Origin: Gammaproteobacteria bacterium
GTDB taxonomy: Bacteria > Pseudomonadota > Gammaproteobacteria > Steroidobacterales > GCA-2729495
NCBI GenBank assembly: GCA_014337915.1
Contig: QUBU01000003.1
Span: forward strand, 1 to 64,000
Length of the DNA stretch: 64,000 nt
Reading direction: 5' to 3'
Made by a program: the position numbers and the translations under genes. Positions 54,717-63,299 of this stretch are shown here, in pieces (the stretch's first letter is position 1; every line of letters begins with the position of its first letter). The notes under the pieces are model-generated. The model did no database searches. It worked only from the letters and a program-made list of their open reading frames with translations, and was not told the origin of the DNA.

Positions 54717-55919
54717 TCAGCCGGAGCCGGGGTCGCCGAAGTCGACCCCCGGCCCACCGGTCCGGTACTGCCTCAGGTAGCGCCGCGCCACGGACTGGAT
54801 GTGGACCTCGTCCGGGCCGTCGTAGATGCGTGCCTCGCGGGCGTGGCGGTACATGCGGCTGAGCGGCGTGTCGTCGGTGAGGCCGAGCGCGCCATGCACC
54901 TGGATCGCGCGGTCGATGACGTTGTGGAGCATGCGTGCACCGACGACCTTGATGGTGCCGATCATCTCGCGTGCCTCCAGGCCGGCGTCGAGCTGTCGGG
55001 CGGCATCGAGCGTCAGCATGCGGCAGGCCTGGATCTCGGCGGCGCTCTCGAAGACGTGGCTCTGCATCAGCTGCTTGTGGGCGAGCGGTTCACCGAAGGC
55101 GACGCGCTCGTTGAGCCGCCGGCACATCAGGTCAAAGGCCCGCTGGGCCTGCCCCAGCCAGCGCATGCAGTGGAAGATGCGCCCCGGGCCCAGGCGCTGC
55201 TGGGCGATGGTGAAGCCCTTGCCGCGCGGGCCGAGCAGGTTCTCCGCCGGGACGCGTACGTCGTCGTAGTGGACTTCCCAGTGGCCGCCGGCGATGCCGA
55301 GCAGCGGTGTTTCGCGCACGATCCGGTAGCCCCGGGTATTGGTCGGCACGATGATCATGCTGAAGCACTCGTGGCGCGGACCTTCCGTTTCCGTCCGGCA
55401 CATGACCGTGGTGTATTCCGCATCGCCGGCACCGGTGGTGAACCACTTGCGCCCGTTGATCACCCACTGCCCATCCTCGAGCCTGGCGGTGGTCTGCAGC
55501 TGGGTCGGATCGGAACTGGCGACGTCCGGCTCGGTCATGGCAAAGCTCGGGATGATCTCGCCGGCAACCAGGGGGGCCAGGTAGCGTTCGCGCCATTGCG
55601 GTGCCGCGTAGCGATGCAGCATGAGCGAATCCTGCAGCGACAGCGTGCCCAGGGCCTGCATGGCATGGAACGAGCGGCCGATCACCTCGTTCACGTGCAC
55701 GTAGTCGAGGAAGGGCATGCCCTGGCCACCGATCTCGCGCGGATGGCCGAGCGCCCAGAGGCCGGCGGCCTTGGCCTCCTCGATGAGGCGCGCCATGGCG
55801 AGGTTGCGCTGCGTGCGTGAGCCCTCGTCGAGTTCCCGTTCCGCCGGATAGACACGATCCTCGACGAAGCGCAGCACACGGCGGCGCACATCCTGCCAGT
55901 CGGGTTTGTTCACGGTCAT
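54717..55919 (-). CDS. Acyl-CoA dehydrogenase (1)
   Basis: A 400-residue flavoprotein. IPSFAMTEPDVASSDPTQLQT binds FAD/substrate, WVINGRKWFTTGAG follows, and IQVHGALGLTDDTPLSRMYR and EVHIQSVARRYL complete the fold. It is like the acyl-CoA dehydrogenases that are close to phosphotransferase genes (ACAD10/11 branch). The usual Glu base position was not assigned. Downstream of the racemase gene by 30 bases. Confidence 0.88.
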   Translation of the reverse strand: MTVNKPDWQDVRRRVLRFVEDRVYPAERELDEGSRTQRNLAMARLIEEAKAAGLWALGHPREIGGQGMPFLDYVHVNEVIGRSFHAMQALGTLSLQDSLMLHRYAAPQWRERYLAPLVAGEIIPSFAMTEPDVASSDPTQLQTTARLEDGQWVINGRKWFTTGAGDAEYTTVMCRTETEGPRHECFSMIIVPTNTRGYRIVRETPLLGIAGGHWEVHYDDVRVPAENLLGPRGKGFTIAQQRLGPGRIFHCMRWLGQAQRAFDLMCRRLNERVAFGEPLAHKQLMQSHVFESAAEIQACRMLTLDAARQLDAGLEAREMIGTIKVVGARMLHNVIDRAIQVHGALGLTDDTPLSRMYRHAREARIYDGPDEVHIQSVARRYLRQYRTGGPGVDFGDPGSG

Positions 55920-55949
55920 CTCTTTGCTGCTCTGTGTACCGGGAGCGTT

Positions 55950-57110
55950 TCAGCTGCCGATCACGCCGGCTGCGGCGAGATCGGCGATCTCAGCGGCATC
56001 GAAGCCCGCCGCGCGCAGCACGTCCTGCGAGTCCCGGCCCGGCAGTGGCGGCGCCTGGGGAGTCCCCGGCGGCGTGCGGCTGAAGCGCGGTGCCGGCGCA
56101 TGCTGCAGGACGCCGCCAACCTCGATGAAGGAGCGGCGCGCAACATGGTGGGGATGGCGCGCCGCCTCCGGCCCGGTCAGCACCGGTGCGAAGCAGGCAT
56201 CGCTGCCTTCGAGCAGCGCGCACCACTCGTCGCGCGTGCGGCTGCGGAACACCCGGGTCAGCTCGGCCCGCAGCGCCGCCCAGTCCTCGCGTGCGGCCTG
56301 GCCCGGCTCCATGCGGAAGCCGTGCGCGGCAAAGCGTGCGGGATCGAGCCCGGCCTTTTCGATCAGCAGCGCGTAGAACTGCGGTTCCAGCGGGCCAATG
56401 GCTACGTACTTGCCATCCCTGGTCTCGTAAGTGCCGTAGTAGTGTGCGGCGCCGGAGAGGAAACCGGTGCCGGGGCGGTCGTCGTACAGGCCCATGGCCC
56501 GCATGCCATGGAAGGTGGCCATCAGGGCATTGCTGCCATCGATCATCGCCGCGTCCACCACCTGGCCCTTGCCGGTCTGGCGGGCTTCGAGCAGCGCGCA
56601 GACCAGGCCGAAGGCGAGCAGCATGCCGCCACCGCCGAAGTCGCCGACCAGGTTCAGGGGCGGTACCGGCGCTCCGCCGGGTTCGCCGATGCCGGCCAGC
56701 GCGCCGGCCAGCGCGATGTAGTTGATGTCATGGCCAGCGGCGCCGGCCAGCGGCCCGTCCTGACCCCAACCGGTGACACGGCCGTAGACCAGCTGCGGAT
56801 TGCGTGCGAAGCAGTCCTCGGGCCCGAAGCCGAGCCGTTCGGCAACGCCGGGGCGGAAGCCCTCGAACAGCGCATCGGCACCGCCCACCAGCCGCAACAG
56901 CACGCCGACGCCGCGCGGTGACTTGAGGTCCAGCAGCAGCGAGCGGCGGTTGCGGCACAGCGGGTCGAGTTGCTGCTGTGCGCTGGTGCCCGGGCGGTCG
57001 ATGCGCAGCACCTCGGCGCCCATGTCGCCGAGCATCATGCCGCAGAACGGGCCGGGGCCGAGGCCGGCGACTTCGATGACGCGCAGGCCGGCGAGCGGAC
57101 CCCGGCTCAT
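55950..57110 (-). CDS. CaiB/BaiF CoA transferase family protein, alpha-methylacyl-CoA racemase-like
   Basis: A 386-residue family III CoA enzyme. GAEVLRIDRPG near the start, the His of GHDINYIALAG and the Asp of NLVGDFGGGGM match the catalytic His/Asp of alpha-methylacyl-CoA racemase. It would swap the configuration of a 2-methyl branch so that acyl-CoA dehydrogenase can act, which is needed for isoprenoid and sterol side chains. Overlaps the upstream acyl-CoA dehydrogenase gene by four bases. Confidence 0.86.
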   Translation of the reverse strand: MSRGPLAGLRVIEVAGLGPGPFCGMMLGDMGAEVLRIDRPGTSAQQQLDPLCRNRRSLLLDLKSPRGVGVLLRLVGGADALFEGFRPGVAERLGFGPEDCFARNPQLVYGRVTGWGQDGPLAGAAGHDINYIALAGALAGIGEPGGAPVPPLNLVGDFGGGGMLLAFGLVCALLEARQTGKGQVVDAAMIDGSNALMATFHGMRAMGLYDDRPGTGFLSGAAHYYGTYETRDGKYVAIGPLEPQFYALLIEKAGLDPARFAAHGFRMEPGQAAREDWAALRAELTRVFRSRTRDEWCALLEGSDACFAPVLTGPEAARHPHHVARRSFIEVGGVLQHAPAPRFSRTPPGTPQAPPLPGRDSQDVLRAAGFDAAEIADLAAAGVIGS

Positions 57111-58291
57111 GAGGCCTTGCCGGCGCCCGGGCCGGTGTCCTTCTTGCGTGGATCGAGGCCGATGGACCGGGCGATGATTTCGCGCATCACCTCGGAGGAG
57201 CCGGCGAAGATGCGCGAGACGCGGGCGTTGCGATACATGCGGGAGATCGCGTACTCCTCCATGTAGCCGGCCCCGCCGTGCAGCTGCAGGCACTCGTCGA
57301 CCACGCGGCCCTCGACCTCGCTGGCGAACAGCTTGGCGCGGGCAGCCATGTCGGCGGTGAGCTGGCCGGCGTTGTGGCGGCGCACGCAGCTGTCGACGAA
57401 CACCTGCGCGACATCGATTTCGGTGCGCATGTCGGCCATCTTGAAGCGATTGACCTGGAAATCGGCCACGGTCTGGCCGAACATCTTCCGCTCGCGGATG
57501 AAGTCGTAGGTGACGTCGAAGGCGACCTGCGCATTGGCAACATAGGTGCAGGCGCCCAGCAGGCGCTCCTCGGCGAGGAACTGCATCAGGTAATAGAAGC
57601 CGCGCTTCGGGTCGCCAAGGACGTTGGCCTTCGGCACCCGCACGTTGTCGAAGAACAGCTCGGCAGTGTCCTGGGCATCGAGTCCCATCTTCTTCAGGCG
57701 CCGCCCGCGGGAGAAGCCTTCCATGCCGCGCTCGACCAGGAACAGGCCCATCTGCCGCGGCACGGTCGGGTCGGTGCGCGCCGCCACCACGAACAGGTCG
57801 CCGATGATGCCGTTGGAAATGTAGGTCTTCTGGCCGTTGAGCAGGTAATGGTCCCCACGGTCCTCGGCGCGGCAACGCATGCCGGCGAGGTCGCTGCCGG
57901 CGCCGGTCTCCGTCATGGCGATGCCGAGGATGGTTTCACCGCGCACGCAGGCCGGCAGGTAGCGCTGCTTCTGTTCCTCGGTGCCGAGCACGGCAATGTA
58001 GGGCGCCACCAGGCGGCTGTGCAGGTGCAGGAACAGCCCGGCATCGCCATAGCGAAAGTTCTCCTCGATGACGATCTGCTCGTAGCGGAAATCCTCCACA
58101 CCCGCACCGCCGTAGGCGGGATCAAGGAACATGCAGAGCAGGCCCTGTTCGCCGGCCTTGCGGTAGACCTCGCGGTCGACCTGGCCCTGCGCGCGCCAGG
58201 CTTCGGCATGCGGTTCGATCTCGTTACGGAAGAAGCGGCGGGTGGCTTCACGGAAGATCTCGTGGTCGTCGTCGAAGTGTCCCTGTCTCAT
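57107..58291 (-). CDS. Acyl-CoA dehydrogenase (2)
   Basis: A 394-residue acyl-CoA dehydrogenase. IAMTETGAGSDLAGM, YLLNGQKTYISNG, QLHGGAGYMEEYAISRMYR and RIFAGSSEVMREIIARSIGL are the family signatures; the Glu/Gly pair near the end fits the normal base Glu in GSSEV. Translationally coupled with the racemase and hydratase genes (ATGA overlaps). Confidence 0.92.
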   Translation of the reverse strand: MRQGHFDDDHEIFREATRRFFRNEIEPHAEAWRAQGQVDREVYRKAGEQGLLCMFLDPAYGGAGVEDFRYEQIVIEENFRYGDAGLFLHLHSRLVAPYIAVLGTEEQKQRYLPACVRGETILGIAMTETGAGSDLAGMRCRAEDRGDHYLLNGQKTYISNGIIGDLFVVAARTDPTVPRQMGLFLVERGMEGFSRGRRLKKMGLDAQDTAELFFDNVRVPKANVLGDPKRGFYYLMQFLAEERLLGACTYVANAQVAFDVTYDFIRERKMFGQTVADFQVNRFKMADMRTEIDVAQVFVDSCVRRHNAGQLTADMAARAKLFASEVEGRVVDECLQLHGGAGYMEEYAISRMYRNARVSRIFAGSSEVMREIIARSIGLDPRKKDTGPGAGKAS

Positions 58292-59085
58292 CGCTGGCTC
58301 CCATCCTTGCCCGCTGCCGTCGATGCGGCGGGGCGCTTGTTGCGGAATTCTTCCAGGCGTGCACGGAAGTATGCGCTCGCGGCGCAGGCTTCCTGAAGCC
58401 GCGCTTCGCTGCGGAAGACCTCGTCGAAGCCGGCCTCGGCCGCCACACGCATGAGGCGCTTGGTGCCGGCGGTTGCTGCGGCCGACAGCGTCGCGAGGCG
58501 GGCTGCCCAGCCGCGGGCCTCCGCCATCAGCTCCGTGGCCGGCACCACCCGGTTGGCGAGCCCGAGTTCCAGCGCGCGCCCGGCCGGGATGCGCTCGGAT
58601 TCCAGCACCAGCTGCAGGGCGCGCCGGTAGCCGAGCTGGCGGACCAGCAGCCAGCTCGCGCCGCCGTCGGGCACCAGGCCAATGCGGGCGAAAGCCGAGC
58701 TGAGAAAAGCGTCCTCGGCCATCAGCAGCAGGTCGCAGTGCAGGGCGAGGGACATGCCGACGCCCGAGGCCGAGCCGGCCACGGCAGCGATCACCGGCTT
58801 GTCCATGGTGGCGATCGCCGTGAAGCAGGGCAGGTACTCCGTGAGCAGTTCGTGCTCGACGGCGCCGGAGCCGGACTCCTTGAGGTCCGCGCCGGCGCAG
58901 AACGCCCGGCCGCGGCCGCCGAGCACCACCGCGCGCACCGCATCGTCGCCAGCGAGCTCGCCGAGCGCATCGGCGAGTTCCACACGCAACTGGCGCGTGA
59001 AGGCGTTCAGTGACTCGGGGCGATCCAGCAGCAGCACCGCGACGGCACCGTCGCGCTCGAGCGCGAGTTGTTGCCAGCGGCTCAT
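58288..59085 (-). CDS. Enoyl-CoA hydratase/isomerase
   Basis: A 265-residue crotonase-fold enzyme. GRAFCAGADLKES and VAGSASGVGMSLALHCDLLLMAEDAFLSSAFARIGLVPDGG hold the oxyanion glycines and the acidic position (Asp in LVPDGG). It may hydrate or isomerise enoyl-CoA made by the dehydrogenases. Overlaps both neighbours by four bases. Confidence 0.9.
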   Translation of the reverse strand: MSRWQQLALERDGAVAVLLLDRPESLNAFTRQLRVELADALGELAGDDAVRAVVLGGRGRAFCAGADLKESGSGAVEHELLTEYLPCFTAIATMDKPVIAAVAGSASGVGMSLALHCDLLLMAEDAFLSSAFARIGLVPDGGASWLLVRQLGYRRALQLVLESERIPAGRALELGLANRVVPATELMAEARGWAARLATLSAAATAGTKRLMRVAAEAGFDEVFRSEARLQEACAASAYFRARLEEFRNKRPAASTAAGKDGSQR

Positions 59086-59993
59086 GACCGGGCCCCGAGC
59101 GCCTGCTGCAGCGAATCCTCGACGGCCTGCGGATAGTCGACGCCGGCATCGAAGCCGGTCACGTCAGCCCAGCGGGCCAGGATGGCTTCGGCCGTGGCCT
59201 CCTGCGCACCGCCGAGCCGCAGGCCCTGGCTCCGCTGCCAGCGCAGCCGGGCGAACCAGCCACCGCCCGCCTCGAACAGCGAACCGTTCTCGCGGCTGCT
59301 TTCATGCGCGAGGGCGATGACCAGCGGCACCACCTGGGCGGGCTGCAGCTTCGCGGCGATGTCCGCAGGCATGACACCGCTGGTGAAAGGCGTGGCGGCC
59401 AGCGGCGCCACGGCGTTGCTCAGCACGTTCTTCGCGGCGCCTTCACGCGCCAACGCGTGCATCATGCCGACCAGGCCGAGCTTGGCCGCGCTGTAATTGG
59501 CCTGGCCGAAGTTGCCGTAGAGGCCGGCCGCCGAGCTGATGAACAGGATGCGCCCGAACTGCCGGTCGAGCATGCGGGGCCAGGCTGCGTGGGTGATGCG
59601 CCAGGCGCCGGTCAGGTGCACGTCCTGGACGGCGCGCCAGTCGTCCTCGGTCATCTTCGCGAAGCTGCGGTCGCGGATGATGCCGGCGTTGTTGACCAGC
59701 ACGTCGACGCTGCCGAAGGCATCGAGTGCCGCGGCGACGACCTGTCCGCCCTCGAGCACCGAGTCGGTGCTGGCCAGGGCCTGGCCACCCAGGGCGGTGA
59801 TCTCGGCAGCCACGACGCTGGCGCTGCGGCGGCCGTCGGGCGCCAGCCCGGGATCGTTGACGACGACCTGCGCGCCGCGTCGCGCGAACTCCAGGGCATA
59901 GGCGCGGCCGAGGCCGGAGCCGGCGCCGGTCACGATCACGGTGCGCCTGTCGAAGCGCAGTGCGCCGGCTGCCTGGGTCACGCTGCCGCCCAT
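59082..59993 (-). CDS. SDR family oxidoreductase (2), 17-beta-HSD type 4-like
   Basis: A 303-residue SDR. VTGAGSGLGRAYALEFARRGAQVVVND is the cofactor site with an Asp that favours NAD, then NNAGIIRDRSFAKM, FISSAAGLYGNFGQANYSAAK with Ser/Tyr/Lys. It resembles the dehydrogenase part of peroxisomal multifunctional enzyme 2. It heads the five-gene minus-strand operon (SDR, hydratase, dehydrogenase, racemase, dehydrogenase), with operator site 7 upstream. Confidence 0.9.
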   Translation of the reverse strand: MGGSVTQAAGALRFDRRTVIVTGAGSGLGRAYALEFARRGAQVVVNDPGLAPDGRRSASVVAAEITALGGQALASTDSVLEGGQVVAAALDAFGSVDVLVNNAGIIRDRSFAKMTEDDWRAVQDVHLTGAWRITHAAWPRMLDRQFGRILFISSAAGLYGNFGQANYSAAKLGLVGMMHALAREGAAKNVLSNAVAPLAATPFTSGVMPADIAAKLQPAQVVPLVIALAHESSRENGSLFEAGGGWFARLRWQRSQGLRLGGAQEATAEAILARWADVTGFDAGVDYPQAVEDSLQQALGARS

Positions 59994-60046
59994 CCTGTCC
60001 CCTTGCCACCATTCAGGCGCTGCCGGAAGCGCCGCTGGCGGTCAGA

Positions 60047-60065
60047 TAGTCAAATACATTGACAT
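60047..60065. promoter_or_regulatory. Shared operator site 7
   Basis: TAGTCAA-ATACA-TTGACAT between the two divergent SDR genes. For the rightward gene, TTGACA followed after 17 bases by TCTACT could be the promoter, overlapped by the operator. Confidence 0.75.
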
Positions 60066-60115
60066 GCTAGACCGGCTTTCGTCTACTAGTCCAGTCTCAG
60101 CCTGCAGGCGGAATC

Positions 60116-60913
60116 ATGACCGTGACTACAACTGGATCCAGCCCGCTTCCGGGCCAGTTCGACCTCCACGGCCAGGTGGCGCTGGTCACCGGCGGCGGCA
60201 CCGGCCTCGGCCGTGCGTTCGCCACGACGCTGGCGCAGGCCGGCGCCGACATCGCGCTCTGTGCACGCCGCCGCGACAAGCTGGCCGAGACTGCGGCGCT
60301 GCTGGCCGGGACCGGCCGGCGCATCATCTGCGTCGCCATGGATGTCACCGACGAGGCGAGCATCGACGCAGCGCTGGGCGAGGTCAACGCGCAGCTCGGG
60401 CTGCCCGACATCCTGGTGAACAACGCGGGCATCAACCGGCCGATGTTCGCCACCCAGCTCTCGGCTGCGGACTGGGATGCCGTGCTCGACACCAACCTCA
60501 AGGGGGCGTTCATGACCGCAAGGGCCTTTGCCTTGCAGCCGGGCCGCGCGCAACGCGGCGGTGCCATCGTCAATGTTGCCTCGATCCTCGGTATTCGTGC
60601 GCAGAAGTCGGTGGCGGCCTACATGGCCTCCAAGGCCGGGCTGATCCACCTGACGCATGCGCTGGCGCTGGAGTGGGCACGCATGAACATCCGCGTCAAC
60701 GCGCTGCTGCCCGGGTATTTCCGCACCGACATCACCGCGGACTTCATGGATACCGCCGAAGGCCAGCGGATCGTCGGCAACATTCCGCTGCGTCGTCCCG
60801 GCAATCTCGATGAGCTATCCGGGCCGCTGCTGCTGCTGGCGAGCCGGGCCGGCAGCTTCATGACCGGCACGGTCATCGTGGCCGACGGTGGGCACCTGCT
60901 GAGCAGCCTCTGA
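60116..60913 (+). CDS. SDR family oxidoreductase (3)
   Basis: A 265-residue SDR with TGGGTGLGRAFA, NNAGINRPMF, Ser in NVASILG, AYMASKAG (Tyr-x3-Lys) and ADGGHLL at the end. RRR after strand 2 suggests NADP. It starts an operon with the phosphotransferase and DUF6285 genes and is divergent from SDR (2). Confidence 0.9.
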   Translation: MTVTTTGSSPLPGQFDLHGQVALVTGGGTGLGRAFATTLAQAGADIALCARRRDKLAETAALLAGTGRRIICVAMDVTDEASIDAALGEVNAQLGLPDILVNNAGINRPMFATQLSAADWDAVLDTNLKGAFMTARAFALQPGRAQRGGAIVNVASILGIRAQKSVAAYMASKAGLIHLTHALALEWARMNIRVNALLPGYFRTDITADFMDTAEGQRIVGNIPLRRPGNLDELSGPLLLLASRAGSFMTGTVIVADGGHLLSSL

Positions 60914-60916
60914 ACC

Positions 60917-61906
60917 GTGGACGGGGCCGAGCTCGCAGAGCGTCTGGCTGGCGCCTACCGGCGCCAGGCCGGGGCCGCAGTGCGCATCGACGGGCTGCAA
61001 CGCCTGTCGGCAGGCGCTTCGGCCGAGACCTGGCGCTTCGAGCGCATCGTGGGCGCGGGCCGGGAGCCGATGATCCTGCAGCGCTTCACCGGCGAGAAGC
61101 AATTCACCGCCGCGCTCGACAAGCGCAGCCAGGGCCTGGTGCAGCGCGCAGCCCACGCCGCGGGAATCGCCACGCCCCGGGTGGACCTCATCCTCGAGGC
61201 GGCGGATGGCCTGGGCGAAGGCTTCGTGTCGGCGTTCGTCGGCGGCGAGACACTCGGCCAGCGCATCACGCGCGCCGCGGAGCTGGCGCGGGCCCGCGAG
61301 CGGCTGACGGGGCAGTGCGCGCGGATCCTCGCTGATATCCATCGCATGGATCTCGACGGGCTGCCGCCGCTGCCGGCCGAGGCTCCGGCCGACATGCTCG
61401 AGCGGCTGCGCCGCGCGCACGATGGCTTCGGTGTGCGGCTGCCAGTGTTCGAGCTGGCCTTTGCCTGGCTGCGGGAGCGGTTGCCCGCGGTGCCGGAGCC
61501 GCGCCTGGTGCACGGGGATTTCCGCAACGGCAATTTCATCGTCGATGCGGATGGCCTGGTCGCCGTGCTCGACTGGGAGGCGGCACATCTCGGCGATCCG
61601 CTCGAGGACCTCGGCTGGATGTGCCTCAACGCCTGGCGCTTTGGTCGGATCGACCAGCCCGTGGGTGGCTTCGGCAGGCGCGAGGAACTGTTCCAGGCCT
61701 ACGAGGCGGCGACGGGCAAGGCGGTGGACCGCCGGCGGGTGCGCTTCTGGGAAGTCTTCGGCACCCTGCGCTGGGGCATCATCTGCCAGTGGTTCGGCAA
61801 CCAGTTCATCAGCGGTGAGGTGCCGCTGATCGAGCGCGCGGCCATCGGGCGCCGTGTGGCGGAAACCGAACTCGACCTGCTCGACCTGATCGAGGGAGTG
61901 GACTGA
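60917..61906 (+). CDS. Phosphotransferase family protein (APH fold, ACAD10-like)
   Basis: A 329-residue kinase-fold protein. LVHGDFRNGNFIV is the catalytic loop and VAVLDWEAAHLGDPLEDLGWM the metal-binding Asp region. In many bacteria such proteins sit by acyl-CoA dehydrogenases; the mammalian ACAD10/11 homologs phosphorylate 4-hydroxyacyl-CoA as a step in its breakdown, so it may act likewise. GTG start. Overlaps the DUF6285 gene by one base (TGATG). Confidence 0.88.
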   Translation: MDGAELAERLAGAYRRQAGAAVRIDGLQRLSAGASAETWRFERIVGAGREPMILQRFTGEKQFTAALDKRSQGLVQRAAHAAGIATPRVDLILEAADGLGEGFVSAFVGGETLGQRITRAAELARARERLTGQCARILADIHRMDLDGLPPLPAEAPADMLERLRRAHDGFGVRLPVFELAFAWLRERLPAVPEPRLVHGDFRNGNFIVDADGLVAVLDWEAAHLGDPLEDLGWMCLNAWRFGRIDQPVGGFGRREELFQAYEAATGKAVDRRRVRFWEVFGTLRWGIICQWFGNQFISGEVPLIERAAIGRRVAETELDLLDLIEGVD

Positions 61907-62286
61907 TGCCGCTGAATCCGCCGGACCGGCTGCAGCTGCTCGACGCCATCCTCGAGGTGCTGGAGGGCAGGGAGGATGCGGCGACCTCGGCCTACGAGAC
62001 GCGCATTGCGCTGAGCCTGCTGCGGCTGCTGCGCCGCGAGCTGCAAGCCGGTGAAGCGCTCCTGGCCGATGAACAGGCGCGGCTGCGTGCCCTGCTCGGC
62101 GCGCAAGGCGATGGGGCCGGGCTCAACCACCAGCTCTGCGAGCGCATCCGCAGCGGCGTGATCCCGGCGAGCGATCCGGCCCTGCTGCGGCACCTGCGGC
62201 AGACGGCGCTCGCCAAGCTCGCGATCGACAACCCGCGCTACTCGGCCTACCTGCGCGCCACGCAGCTGCCGCCCGGGGGCGGCTAG
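61906..62286 (+). CDS. DUF6285-like small protein
   Basis: A 126-residue, mostly helical and charged protein (LQLLDAILEVLE, TRIALSLLRLLRRELQAGEALLADEQARL at about 32-60). It matches my memory of DUF6285, which is regularly joined to the phosphotransferase and acyl-CoA dehydrogenase genes. Function unknown, possibly an accessory of the kinase. Coupled start. Confidence 0.7.
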   Translation: MPLNPPDRLQLLDAILEVLEGREDAATSAYETRIALSLLRLLRRELQAGEALLADEQARLRALLGAQGDGAGLNHQLCERIRSGVIPASDPALLRHLRQTALAKLAIDNPRYSAYLRATQLPPGGG

Positions 62287-62891
62287 CCGGTCCGGCGCTG
62301 CTGCGTCCATCCGGGGCGCAGGCGCCGGATCAGTCCCCGCAGCTGGCGCCAGATCCGCGACAGCAGCCAGACCGCGAAAACCAGGAAGAGCAGCAGCAGC
62401 CCGAGGAACAGCAGTGGATACTGGATCGCCAGCCAGAAGCCGGCCGGCACCGCCAGGTCCTCGGCGATCGAGGCGGTCCAGTTCGACAGCGGCTCCGGGG
62501 ACGAATTGATGACCGCGCGGCTGCCGGCCTTGGTGGCATGGGATACCGAGGCGATGCTGCCACCCAGGATCGCCGCCACCGCGATCCACACCGGGTCCAT
62601 ATCGCCCAGCGCCGCAGCGGCCAGCACCACCGCGGCCGGGATGCGGATGAAGCCGTGCACCGCGTCCCAGGCGCTGTCGACCACCGGCATTTTGTCGGCG
62701 ATGAACTCCACCACCAGCAGCACGCCAGCCACCGCCATCACCACCGGGTGCTGAAGGATGGCGAGATGCGTCGGCAGGGCGAGGTAGCCCAGGCGGGCGA
62801 GGAGTCCGGCCAGGAACAGCACCGCATAGAGCCGGATGCCGCTCGCCCAGGCGAGGCCGGCGGCGAGCGCGATCTGTGCGACCAGGTCCAT
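62283..62891 (-). CDS. DUF4126 family membrane protein
   Basis: A 202-residue protein with five or so membrane segments. AGLAWASGIRLYAVLFLAGLLARLG and ADKMPVVDSAWDAVHGFIRIPA are typical of DUF4126. Function unknown. It overlaps the DUF6285 stop by four bases on the opposite strand. Confidence 0.82.
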   Translation of the reverse strand: MDLVAQIALAAGLAWASGIRLYAVLFLAGLLARLGYLALPTHLAILQHPVVMAVAGVLLVVEFIADKMPVVDSAWDAVHGFIRIPAAVVLAAAALGDMDPVWIAVAAILGGSIASVSHATKAGSRAVINSSPEPLSNWTASIAEDLAVPAGFWLAIQYPLLFLGLLLLFLVFAVWLLSRIWRQLRGLIRRLRPGWTQQRRTG

Positions 62892-62954
62892 GGGCCAGGC
62901 CCGGCATGCCCCGGAACTGCCCGCCGCGGCGGAGCAGCGCGGGGCCGGGCGTGC

Positions 62955-63155
62955 CTATTCGAGGACGAAGGTGACGCGCATGCGCACGCGGTACTCGGTG
63001 ATGCGGCCTGAGCTGACAACCACGTCCTGGTCCTGGATCCAGGCGCCGGAGACGTTCTTCAGCGTCTTGCCCGCGGTCTTCAGGCCATTGCGCATGGCAT
63101 CGTCGAAGCTCTTCTTTGAACTGGCGATGATCTCGATGGTCTTGGCAACGCTCAC
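62955..63155 (-). CDS. Dodecin
   Basis: A 66-residue dodecin, a dodecameric flavin-binding protein. KTIEIIASSKKSFDDAM, the GAWIQDQDVVV strand with the flavin-stacking Trp, and YRVRMRVTFVLE are family signatures. GTG start at 63155 with GAGAGGAG upstream. It buffers FMN/FAD or riboflavin, useful in a cell with many flavoprotein dehydrogenases. Confidence 0.93.
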   Translation of the reverse strand: MSVAKTIEIIASSKKSFDDAMRNGLKTAGKTLKNVSGAWIQDQDVVVSSGRITEYRVRMRVTFVLE

Positions 63156-63299
63156 GGTTGTACTCCTCTCGCGGTTGGCTGCGGATGCCGCATCGATTGT
63201 GGGGCCCGGTGCACGGCCGCACAACCGGGGCGCCGGGCCGCATGAGCAGCCTGGTGGCCGGCGGCGACTGATCCAGCGGGTTCGGGGCGTCCCACCGGC

